Positions 21,826 through 32,127 of a stretch of 34,444 nt of DNA are shown in pieces. The DNA is from Mycogone perniciosa (lineage: Eukaryota > Ascomycota > Sordariomycetes > Hypocreales > Hypocreaceae), in contig JAOALB010000274.1 in the NCBI GenBank assembly GCA_025331125.1, positions 1 to 34,444 of the forward strand, written 5' to 3'. The notes under the pieces are model-generated. The model did no database searches. It saw only the letters and a program-made list of their open reading frames with translations, and was not told the origin of the DNA. The number at the start of each line of letters is the position of its first letter. The stretch's first letter is position 1. The position numbers and the translations under genes were made by a program.

Positions 21826-22508
21826 TTAGTGACCTAGAGCACCAGGGGGCGGTAGCTGATCTGGGCCAAAGGACATTGGCAGTAGCTGCACAAACCAAGT
21901 CAGTCAAACAATGATTACTCAAAAACCCCTTGCAGATCAATGATCCACAACATGTAAGTGACCCAACTACCACGGCTGAATCGAAGACAACATGGGGACT
22001 TACCTGCTCGAGAGTGAGAACCACATAGTCCTGATTCTTATCAAACATGATGACCGGCGTCTTCAAGCTGCAAAACTCCCGAATACTGTCCCAAGTCAGC
22101 ACTCCCTGAAGCTCAAAACAACAGCAAAGAGAAGACTCACAACTGCCTGCACATCCCACACGGACTCGCCGGCGGCGTGATATCCGTCGCCACAGCCACA
22201 GCCCTGAACTTCCTGTGTCCCGTCGTCACCGCCGTCCCAAATGCCACTCGCTCCGCACACGTGCCCACCGGATACGACGCGTTCTCTACGTTTGCGCCTG
22301 CGACATACGCAACCTTTCCCTCCTCCTCTGTGTCGCAGAGGAGGGTTGCGCCCACACGGAATTTGCTGTATTGGCAGTACGCACTCGCCTTGGCCGCCGT
22401 GGCGCGTCGCTGCAGCTCTGCGAATTCAGATGTTGTGATGCCAATGGTCTGGCATGTTGAAGCGATTTGGGCGGCGTCACTGCCGGAGAGGATCTTGTCT
22501 GAAGACAT
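21826..22508 (-). CDS. cdd1: cytidine deaminase (pyrimidine salvage)
   Basis: A zinc enzyme that deaminates cytidine and deoxycytidine to uridine and deoxyuridine in the cytosol. Minus-strand exons are 22508-22141, 22085-22004 and 21885-21826. Introns of 55 and 118 nt have GTGAGT and GTAAGT donors, giving 169 aa, a little longer than the usual 130-150 of this tetrameric class because of an N-terminal extension. The core is complete: SKFRVGATLL, GANVENASYPVGTCAERVAF with catalytic Cys-84-Ala-Glu-86, and PCGMCRQ with zinc ligands Cys-117 and Cys-120. The second splice joins CRQF to IREFC. The third exon supplies LLPMSFGP, the usual C-terminal motif. A purine-rich leader (GAAA repeats, 22511-22540 read on the minus strand) lies directly before the ATG. 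Confidence 0.95.
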
Positions 22509-23263
22509 GGTTTTTCTTTCTTTCTTTCTCTTTCTTTCTTATGACGTAGTTATGTATAGATGGTACGAAGCAAGCAACAAAGTCTTTTCCTTATTAACCC
22601 CTTCGGTAACACTGAAAGAGGGGGAGCTTCGCCCGGGGAGAGAAGAAAGGGGAAGAAGGGGGAGAGAGAAGGTCAAGCTCAGAGCCCGAAGCCCCGGCTT
22701 TATCCTCCGCCGTTTTTTTCGCCCCCTGAAGGGCTGAAGCTGGGCCCCACTCCGGAAGACGCCGCCGAAGTGGGGGCTCGAGGCGGGGTATTCGTAGAGA
22801 TCACCCGGCAGACGCCGGAGTCTTAAACCTGACGAATGGCTTTTGCAGTTGGACAGTCAGACAAGTTCTCTCTTCTCTCGGCCTTCATTAGGCAGGTAGG
22901 CTAGGCAACGTATATATCGTATCGTATCGTGTGCTATAAGCTATGCATTCTTCCCGAGCTGATACGCATTCCCTCTTGAAATCATCATGTAGCCGCCCTG
23001 TTCGTAGAACGACAGATCCCCAACTCAAGGCTCATCGCTGATGCAGATTCTCCGCACAGGTATCATGAAAAAAATCCCATCTCGTATCCCACGTTCCTTC
23101 CATTGTGACCATTAATTCGTCGTTACATTCCTCATGCCTGCGTATATTCCCGTGTCCGTCCCATATACCTCGTTCCGTCGTGTTAAAAGAGAAAGCGTAA
23201 TAAAAAGGGGGCCCCCATATACCGCCTGTACTCCGCCTAAGGGGCGTTCCCCGAACCTGAGCC
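22509..23263. other. spacer upstream of cdd1 and downstream of sskB
   Basis: This holds the cdd1 promoter and the 3'-UTR of the MAPKKK gene, both on the minus strand. A GC-rich block (22620-22800) and a small CGTAT repeat near 22915 are present. No coding region is recognised. Confidence 0.5.
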
Positions 23264-26200
23264 CTAATAGAACCCATCCGTTCCGACACTCGCTCTGCTA
23301 GAGCTTGATCCCACGAACGGTGACTGAGACGACCCACTAGCATCGCTCGGCGTTGCAGGCTCAACCACCTGACTCCTTATAGTCATGATCCACTCATGCT
23401 GGAGGAGTTCCACTGCTGACGGTCTCTGCTGAGGATCCCGCGCAAAGCATTTGTTCAGAAAGTCAATGCCCTGCGGGCTGAGCTGCTCAGGCGGAGGCAG
23501 CTGTGGCGGGTTACCCTGCGCAATGTTGTACATGATGGCCCATTCGTTGTCCAGGTTCGCCCATGGTCGCCGTCCCGTTGCCATTTCAAGCACCACACAA
23601 CCCAGAGACCATATATCGACAGCCCCCGCTTTCCCTGGGTTCTCCCCTTTGATCACCTCTGGTGACATGTACATTGGCGTCCCCGTCATTGATTTGTTTG
23701 CCTTAGTGGCGTGAAGGTCAGCCGCCATCGTGCGACCCTGTCTGGCGATGACCTTGGCGGCGCCAAAATCCACATACTTGATAATACCGTTGAGGTCAAG
23801 TAGAATGTCTTATCATCACGTTAGCTTCTGCATCCGTCCAACCGGGGGAAATAGGGAACCTACTTTCTGGTTTGATATCTCTATGGGCAATTCCGCTCTC
23901 ATGTAGATATACCAGGCCCTCCAGCAACTGCAGGGCGTATACCATGATGACCTGTTCATCTTCAATCCGTCCATGTTCCAGCAGGCTTGCTAATGACCCA
24001 CCCGAACAGAACTCCATAAAGATGTACACGCGATCTCTGTGAACTTCGATGCCGTGGTACGAGACAACATTCGGATGATCCAGTACCTCCAACACACCCA
24101 TTTCTTCTCGGATCTGCTCCGCAATTGTCGGTATTTGTTTCGGGTCCTGTAACCGGATCTCCTTGACCGCCATCAGATGGCCTGTGTCGAGGTTCATGGC
24201 TGCATACACGTTGCCAAATGCGCCTCCTCCGACATAGCGTCCTTGTTGCCAACGCATCGTAACGTTGGTTGCTGAAGACGAGAGGTACGCCAGTGATCGA
24301 TCAGCCTCGTTGTTGGTCTCGAGAACACGGCCCAATGCTCGCCGTTCGCCTTCCTTCCCTTCGCGGAACACATCCACCCGATCCAACATCTCAATGCGCT
24401 GCTCTGTGATACACCGTGATGCCTCTTCATCGTCCAGCATCCTGTTCTTGTCCTTTCTGAATTGACCAACAAGGGCTTCAATTCTCTCCTTCTCTGCCTG
24501 AGCAGCCAAGTTAGATCTCGCGCCCATGATGTCAAAGTGGGAGATCAATATCGACATGCACCCAGCTACTTTAGCTTGTATTCGTTCGTACTCGTCTTCA
24601 CCCAGTGCAAGAATATGTCTCCCGCGTGTCATACCCATAGAAAATTCTAGTGCGAGCACAGCCCATCGGAAAGTCCTCCGATCCGAAGCTACACAGTCGT
24701 CACAGATGAAGGTCACCCAATCTAGCGCCAATTTCGTCAATTTTAGGTTATTCATCTGTCGCCTGTTGCTGTCCATGTAGAGGAGAGAGCGTTGACCGAA
24801 CTCGGTGGCGTAGACGAAGCATGTTTGGATGAGCTCTTGACAGCCCTTCCCTTCAGTTTGTTTTCTGATGACTTCGACACTGTCCATGAATGTGTTGGAT
24901 AGCTTGTATGCGACACGCCGAATTTCGGTCAACTTCGTGTTGACTTTATGGATGTTTGACCTCGATTCTTGCAACAGGTCAATGTGCATGTCGATAGCAT
25001 CGATGAACGTCCTTCGCGCAGTTGGTAAAACGTCAGATCCTGTAGCACATAGCCGAACCTGCCCTCGCTTCAAATCAAGACTTATATCTCGCAGAGGTAC
25101 GGGGATGACCTCCCCGAACCAACTCATAGGATCCTCCGGGCGAAGCAGAAGTAGGTATTGTTCGCTACATTCTTCAGAAAACTGACCCGCAGATGTGACG
25201 GCGATCATTTTCGGAATGTCTTCCAGCCTGTCGCGGAGCTCTGGCGATGCAATCAAATAAATCCCTTGCGTCTCAAGACTACCGGTATCCACCTGGAAGT
25301 GGCCAGAGGCGACAAGTTGATCATAGAACTTTTGCATCCTGTCAGGCGTAAGCGAAATGCTAAAGTCGCAAGCATGCTCGTAATTATCGCTCAACGTCCT
25401 TGAGAATCGCTGAAGCATCCGCTGGCGAATACGAACCGAGTCTAGACATGCCTTGTATCGCTTGCTCATCTCTGCGGCACTCTCCTTGGGTTTGATTAAA
25501 AGCTCCTTCTCGAATGTCTGGCTCACACGATTAAGTGCCTTGTATGTAAGGGAACTGAACTGCTCCGCGACCTCGACATTGCCACGCTGAAGGTGTCTAC
25601 CAATGCTGTTGGCAAAGTCCCATTCTTGAAACAGCAACTCGGCTTCCTTGAACGTGTTCTTGTTGCCACTCAACTTCCAATTGAGCATCTTGAAATAATA
25701 TTTCAACGCTTCCAGAACGACGTGGTCAAAGGACTCATCGATACACGGAGGCAAATCCCAACCAGGCTCTGGGTGTTCAATGGTTAGATATTCACCCTTG
25801 ATCCTGATTGCAAACCGCAGAAGGAGCTGGAACTGAGATATCATCTGGTCTTGCATCAATGGGTTTTGCTGGGCGGTCTCCTTAACCCTCCTAGCGTATT
25901 CCAGACGTGTCTTACAGATCTCTTCGATGAGTCGTGACGGGAAGCTGATGAGTGTCAGAAGCTCGTCCAGGTACGGAGGCAAATGACGTTTCTCAAATGG
26001 CGCAGAGTTTCGTATCGATGTCTCTTTGGCCTTGCTGATGACGGCTGATATTGGTTGAAGCATTCCTCTTTGAACCAGCTTCCCCTTCAGGGTCGACTTT
26101 GCCTTGTCATTGTACAAGGACTGAAGGCCGTCTTCTTTCACCAACCTGTCGAGGAATGAACTCTCATCGGTAGTGATGCCGTTGACTGCCGGCGATCTCT

Positions 26201-27377
26201 GCTTGGCGCGGGAAAAGTCCAGGTCATCATTTCCAACCCATTTCTTGAGAATCGATAGCTCCGTGTTGATCATCTCATTTGTGTTGTACCACGACATAAT
26301 CGCCTCGTAGGCTTCATCAAATGATGGTGAATCAGCAGTCTTGTGTTCTGCCGCAAGTGCTCTCCAAGAGGGATAGAGGCTCGCGCACTTCTCTATCTTT
26401 TTTACCACGTCCTTGACTTGCTCATAAGGCGGTTTCCCGGCTTCGCTCTCTCCTTTCACCTGGAAGTTGATAATATCATCCAAAAGACGGTCCACATTTG
26501 CTCGGGCATCCTCAACCATACGCCGCTGCACTGGAAGACGCCTGCCACATGTCTCGGCGCGGAGCTCCAGCCACAGCGCTTTTACGTAGGCTGTCCTGCT
26601 GGCGTGTGTGTCCGAAGAGCCGATCAAGCGCTTCTTTTCCTGTCGCACGACGTCGCCGGTCAACACGGCTTGCAGCATGCCATGCCATTCAAGCCTCTCC
26701 CGACTCTCCGGATCTTTCAAATCTTCTTCTGTCGGCTGTAGGTCGTCGTTTCCGTAGAACATGATTGTCTCCTGATCGAGGCGGTCGTCGAACGGCCCCT
26801 CAGATGACGGCGTCTCGCCCTCCGAGTCCGAGTCGTTCCCGTTCATGCCTTGATACGGGGCGAAGTATTCGCCAGTCGTATAATCTTGCCGAAGTTTCTG
26901 TACGTACGCTCGTTCCTGAGCCCGAAATCTGCTATCGCTTGGCCGCGGCCGCGTTTTCGACGAGGAACGGATGGTTTCGGAGAAGGGTTGTACAGGTTGC
27001 TGTGCAGGAACTGGTTTTCGCGACGTCCCGGGGTTGTATGTGTTGGATGGCGTTCGAATCGGGCCCATAGGCCGCTGGAGGTAGGCTCCATCCACCTCCC
27101 CTCCACTTGGTCGCTGATTCTTCGGCGGCCCACCATTAATAGGTGTCGCTTGGGGTAGTGAATTCAAGGAGCCTGTGTGATTGGGGCTATCGGCATATCT
27201 ATTTAGCGATCCCACTTCGTCTTGACGTTCTGTGACATGGGGGTCGCCGCCACTGGACTCGGGAGACGAGTCCTCGTCCTCGCCCCCCATGGTGCGTTTC
27301 TGGTCCTGAGTTTTCTCAACGTTGGGTTCTTTCTCGTCACCTGAGAAGCGCACGGCACGAGGAGAGGTGCTGGACAT
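23264..27377 (-). CDS. sskB: HOG-pathway MAP kinase kinase kinase (SskB/Ssk2 type)
   Basis: A cytosolic Ser/Thr kinase that, when released by the response regulator SskA/Ssk1, phosphorylates the MAPKK PbsB/Pbs2 and so activates the osmotic-stress MAPK (HogA/SakA). Minus-strand exons are 27377-23864 and 23808-23264. The 55-nt intron has a GTAGGT donor, a GCTAAC branch and an AAG acceptor; its removal joins HRDIKPE to NILLDLNG. The product is 1352 aa, in the family range. The long N-terminus is acidic and Ser/Pro-rich up to about residue 200, then an alpha-helical Ssk2/Ssk22-type central region. The kinase domain starts near residue 1043: Gly-loop GGGAFGNVY (1050-1058), MAVKE (Lys-1072), HRDIKPEN (Asp-1167), DFG (1185-1187), TGTPMYMSPEV and DIWSLGCVVLEM. 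A short Ser-rich tail follows. The start codon is the first ATG of a long frame, and the gene stands alone. Confidence 0.95.
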
Positions 27378-29400
27378 TATCCAGCCCTCAATAATACGCT
27401 ATGCGGCAGTTACCGGTTCCACTCGCTGAATGTCGTTGGGGTTTTTGCTTTGCTTCACCTGGTCGGCAGGCAAGGGCGGCGGGGGCGGCGCAAAACGAAG
27501 GCTTAGAGGTGCTGGATTCAGCGACAGCAGCTAAGGACACAGCATGTGGATGGATTTGCGGCGGGTGATATTTCGATGCCCAAAATATCAGCGGGGTCGA
27601 GATGGATTGGCGATGGAGTCCAAAGACAAGGCTGTTCGCCATTCGAAGACAAGGAGACGTTGAGCTGGAGCTGTCTTCCTCGGTCTGGCGAATCGCAATT
27701 GAGCGCCACGTGCCGCGGACCAATCAAACAACATGAACATGAAGCTATGCCTGGCCTGTGCGCTGCCTTGGTGGCTCAATCGCACCGCACTCGCCACATT
27801 TGTGGCTGGTGGCGAGTACTTCCATGAATCGCAGCATCTTAATGTCGTCGTGCCTCATTATCTCGGGTTTATTCGTACTATTTAGTCGGTTTGGCATTAT
27901 TGGTGAATACCTTCGTGGCGTTAACCTTGGCCGAATTAATCATCTAGGCTGGATAGGCATGTGCAAGATCAACCTTATCGGGGTTGGGCAGCATCCAAGT
28001 TTGATTGTTTCTACATGTATGCTACGCTGTCTAAGAGTAGAGAATTCATCAAGCAAATATTTGTACAGAGTTGGATCTTTTCGAGGCAATTCCCCTCTAG
28101 AATGTCGGCTTCGAGGTCAGTGTTCTCCCATGATACTTCCCTTTGGTCGGTGTCCTCGTTGATCTCTTCTGATTATGTGTATAACTTCAACATATAGATA
28201 CACTGTATCACACATCTGACGACCGCGATCGCACCTCCAACTTCAAACACAGAACCAACCCAGAGCAAGCAAGATGACTCGGTGGGACTAGCTGCATGAG
28301 CTGACATGGGAGGGGAGTCTTTGCGGTTTGTGGGTGATCCGAAAACGGCGTACCTCTCTGTGCTTCTTGGGTCGTGAACAACTCGGCGATGGTCATAGCA
28401 AGAATCCAGGGAGGTGTGGTTGCTGACGTTGCAAAGTGGCTCGTCCACTACTCCAATCAGACATTGGCATGAGCTGGCTAGGGTGATTAGCGCTGTGTCA
28501 CATTTCTTGGGATTAGTTGACACCCCAGTCAACTTAGTAAGAGTATTGTCGCAATGTGCATACAATGTGCGTTATGGGAAAGGTGTGTGGAGGGGAAGAT
28601 TATGTCGTGTAGCTGGATGATTGTCCTAGCTGGATTATTATTGATAACCGCCGAATGACCTGGGAAATGGAAGGGGTGCGATGCTACCCATGAAATAACT
28701 TGTTTACACTCCAGAAACCCAGAGAGGGGCCACGTGCGGAAAGGGGGCAACGTTGATGATCATCGGGTGCTCTGCAGGATGATTCTAGGCGAGCGACAGG
28801 CAAGAAGACATACTTGCTGACTGCACTTTGTTGGGCATCATCAAGGTAACAGTCCCTCCTTCAAGAGTCGGCTGCGGGTTTGTTTATGCATACCTTGGCG
28901 AGGGAGATGATTCCTCAGCCAACTCCCCCCACCCTCTGTGATGCCCGAGCTGGTTTCAAAAGTCGGCACCTCTGGAGTTTCAAGACTGTCCTATGCTCCG
29001 CTTCACACGGATAACGAGAAACCTCGCGTCATTCAGAAAGAAATAGCATCTATGTTGAGACTGAACGGCTCATGATGTCGTGTTCTTGTATCACTTCATA
29101 CTGGCGCTTGAGGTTGAGGTACGCATGAAGCAGTTAGACGAGAGAGGTAGCACCGATAGGCCATTCGTGGGAGGTCGTAAGCCAAGCTAATAGTATTTAA
29201 CCACAATCAATCCAGTGGAAGAATCGGGTCGTTTCCGAGTTCGGGATTTGGTCCCCTGTCAAAGTATGTAAGTTCCCCTTGTGGTAGCATTGCTGGCTGA
29301 CTGTCTGCCATGCGTGAGATGGAGGATCTGCGTCGAACAGATTATGCCGTGTGTCGCGTCTTCCAGGTCTGTACTTGGCGGCACGGCAGAGGGCACAGCC

Positions 29401-29763
29401 TTAGCCAAACTCGGCATTTGCCATACTTTGTGATGGGCAATAAACTAGGTTTGAGCGATTTTCAGCAGTTGAGAGTCGAATCCTGAAGACGCGAAACGTA
29501 GGAAGACAGGTCCGCCGCTGCGCGTTACACATGGGACGCGAATTCAGAGCCTTGGCTACCAACAATGGCTTTCTGTCGTGGTTGTCGTTCATAATAACGG
29601 GACCTAGTCCCAAGTCCAAGGTGTTCAATTGCCTGTCATCAAGGCTGGAGCGCTTGCTGATTGATTGTGGGCGGACGAAACATGAGCTCGCATGAGGTTG
29701 GGCCATAGACGGGGCTGGTGCAGAGAGGTAGGTAATAAGTGAGATCCCCCAGATTTTGCGCAT
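29401..29763 (-). CDS. possible small secreted protein (weak call)
   Basis: A 120-aa open frame from the minus-strand ATG at 29763. I do not recognise a family. The N-terminus, MRKIWGISLITYLSAPAPSMAQP, could be a signal peptide, and SKR at about residue 40 could be a Kex2 cleavage site. Four cysteines follow (one before the KR site, three later, including CNAQRRTC). There is no splice evidence and no homology I can name. The N-terminal hydrophobic stretch is only moderate and the composition is not clearly coding, so this may be a chance frame. Confidence 0.2.
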   Translation of the reverse strand: MRKIWGISLITYLSAPAPSMAQPHASSCFVRPQSISKRSSLDDRQLNTLDLGLGPVIMNDNHDRKPLLVAKALNSRPMCNAQRRTCLPTFRVFRIRLSTAENRSNLVYCPSQSMANAEFG

Positions 29764-31749
29764 TGTAACGCTGGAATTCGGAGCACGGAACAAAAACAGA
29801 GCCTAGCAGATGATGTTAGATACTACTACCTAGACTAGGTCAAGTCTCAAACGAATAGTACTTCGTAATAATACTGTACGAGTACTAGCTGTGTCGCGCC
29901 GCATCGCCTTGTCTTTGGCCCGCAAAATGAATGCTTGTTCTTCCTTCGAGATCTTTTTTTCCCGCACGCAATGACGTTCCGATCAGGGGTGCTTGGGCCT
30001 TCTGAAAGATGCTTCATAGATGCAATAATTTTTGGTATTTGTTATTTGATTCTATTTTTTTTATAAATATTTCCCTTGCATGGTAGATATCTGCGGCTCC
30101 CGACAGAGGATCTTCTTCCCTCTTCATACCCCACTGGAGCACTCGTCTTGGGTGGTTCAGCTTCAGTAAGATCCTTGTCCCCCTGACAAATGACCAGATC
30201 TTGTCTAGATCCATGAAATGATAAGTGATACTGATACACCTACATTCGCCGTTCGCCCCGCAGGAACTGCGTCACAGACGGGCGGAGATCGCTCGGCAGA
30301 GATATGAGGTGCCCTGTACTTCGTACGTAGACTATCAAGGTTGTTCACAAACATTTATACGTTGCTGCAGTGGAATGCAACTGGAAAAGTCTTGGAAGCC
30401 TTACTTAGTACTATATGCAGCTTCAACGCCCCATGTCAATGCGATGTTTCCCCTCATACTTATCTACATAAGACGGGTTGCTGGGGACGGCAGTGGAGCA
30501 TCACGGACATACCCAAGACTTAGCCTTGATGGTGCGCTTCAGCCGTTGGAGTCAGTTCGTCAACGGAGTATTATTATTCGAAACACGGAACCTACTCGTA
30601 CTACGCACAAACACCAGCTATCATATCGATGCCACCACTACTACGAGTACTACTTACTATGTACGAAGTCGTACTAGTATGTATGTAATGTAACCCTGTC
30701 CGGTGCTCTCTTCTTTGCATTTCTTCAAGACCCCCTGTGTCGTCTGGCCAGATTGGCAGTTTGCCGGGGGTCCATATAAATCCGCCAAACGAATGTATTC
30801 AAGGATATCCCTTGGCAACTCTGCCTTACTCGTACATTTCTGCACGGCAACTTCATCTACCTATTCAACGTCACATTCGGGGTGGTGCCCTCAATCGCCT
30901 ACACCAATCTCACCGGCGTTATTCTCAATACTAGCCGAGAATCCCCGTCATCAATTCGCAAACTAATTGCCGAGGCCTTGTTTTTCAGTACTACGGAGTA
31001 CTATTACTCTCATACATGCAGGGCACACGAGTAGCGCTCAACAAGTGTCGAGACATTGATTTACGATTTTACTTTCAATGTCCGGTAAGCATATAATACG
31101 AAGGGCTCTAATGACGAGAAAACTAGAAAAGCTTACATGTGCGCTTCGTATCCACTGATCACAGATGACACAGACGCTCCCGGCCTCTCTTTTCCCCCTT
31201 ATTATATTTTCTTGAACTTGGACGAAGATCGTACTCCGCGTTCGTGCATACGTAGCACATATGCAAATACATACATACACACCATGACGGCGGATGCAAC
31301 AGGTGAGGCGGATCCCCACTCATATCACCGTTGTTTCTTCTGTGTTTCGCTCACCCCTCAACACCCCTCCAACTTCTCCATCTAAGACTAAGCCGACCTC
31401 CCAAGAGCCCTCGGATGTGGGCCTGCGATAGCACGGTCTCATCCGCGCTGGTGTCTTGCAACTAAATACTATGGAGAACTTCTACTACTACTAGCAGCCA
31501 TCCCGAATAGCTGCCGCCATTGTGTCTTCAAAAACACATATAATCCCCAAGGTCTCATCCCGGAGGCAGATAATATGCACTTCAGCATCTTCCTCACCCT
31601 CCATCTCCAAAAACGCCGATTTCCCCAAAAGGATTTCTCCAACTCAGTCTCACCACCCACGCCCGTTATAGCCAGGCCTGCTATAATACGGGACATAACT
31701 CCCGAGCTCCGGCATAATCCATTAACCCACCAACCCCAGATCCATTTCA

Positions 31750-31757
31750 TTATATAA
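31750..31757 (+). promoter_or_regulatory. TATA box candidate of the small cysteine-rich gene
   Basis: TATATAAA lies 135 bases before the 5'-UTR intron donor and 206 bases before the last exon's ATG. The spacing fits transcription starting around 31785-31800. Confidence 0.55.
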
Positions 31758-31892
31758 ACAAGACAGAGGCATAGCTTTGCAGAGACAAGTGACCACGATT
31801 TAATCACGCCAGGTCTCTTCAGTCCTTCATCACACTTCACCCACCCTTCTGAGTCTGGTGTCTCCGAATCTATCTCTGCCCTAAGATCTTCC

Positions 31893-31945
31893 GTAAGTGG
31901 TGTCTGAGAAACAACAAGCCGGGAAAGTGATTCTAACCATTACAG
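31893..31945 (+). other. probable 5'-UTR intron
   Basis: A 53-base segment begins with the perfect donor GTAAGT, has a TTCTAACC branch site at 31931-31938 and ends in TACAG. The size and all three signals are typical for this genome. It ends 17 bases before the ATG of the 54-residue protein, so it probably lies in that gene's 5'-UTR. Confidence 0.65.
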
Positions 31946-31962
31946 TCACACACACCTCCATC

Positions 31963-32127
31963 ATGTGCGACTTCACCAAGAACTACTATATCTACACATC
32001 ATGTATAGATCCCGGTGCGCACTTTTGCAGCACATCGACTGATGGCAGCCGACAACATTGCTGTCCTAGCGGCCCTCACGAACGCTACATCGTCATCCCT
32101 GAGACCTGCCCACTATGTTGCGGATAA
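31963..32127 (+). CDS. 54-residue cysteine-rich protein
   Basis: A small intact frame beginning MCDFTKNYYIYTSC and ending ETCPLCCG. It has eight cysteines in 54 residues (positions 2, 14, 22, 33, 34, 49, 52 and 53). There is no signal peptide, so it should be cytosolic or nuclear, where paired cysteines such as CPLCC could bind a metal. Its outline (Met-Cys at the start, internal Cys, C-terminal C-x-x-C) resembles the many short MCDY-type proteins of unknown function in filamentous ascomycetes, which is a resemblance from memory rather than a proven match. A TATA box and a 5'-UTR intron with perfect signals make a real transcript likely. The frame continues 5' through the intron to an ATG at 31897, which I reject as the start because it lies inside that intron. 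Confidence 0.65.
   Translation: MCDFTKNYYIYTSCIDPGAHFCSTSTDGSRQHCCPSGPHERYIVIPETCPLCCG

Larger units (their letters stand above)
27378..31892. other. long gene-poor stretch
   Basis: The first 400 bases should be the sskB promoter; an ATTGG (CCAAT) box on the minus strand lies near 27720. Beyond it I see only short unrelated frames, apart from one weak candidate at 29401-29763. Motif copies lie at 29859 (TACTTCGTA), 30317 (TACTTCGTA) and 30992 (TACGGAGTA), with many TAC/TAG triplet runs around 29820-29890 and 30590-30680. Confidence 0.5.

Noticed and set aside
22177..22737. 186-aa plus-strand open frame
   Set aside because: It is the antisense of the cytidine deaminase first exon, whose catalytic motifs are on the minus strand.
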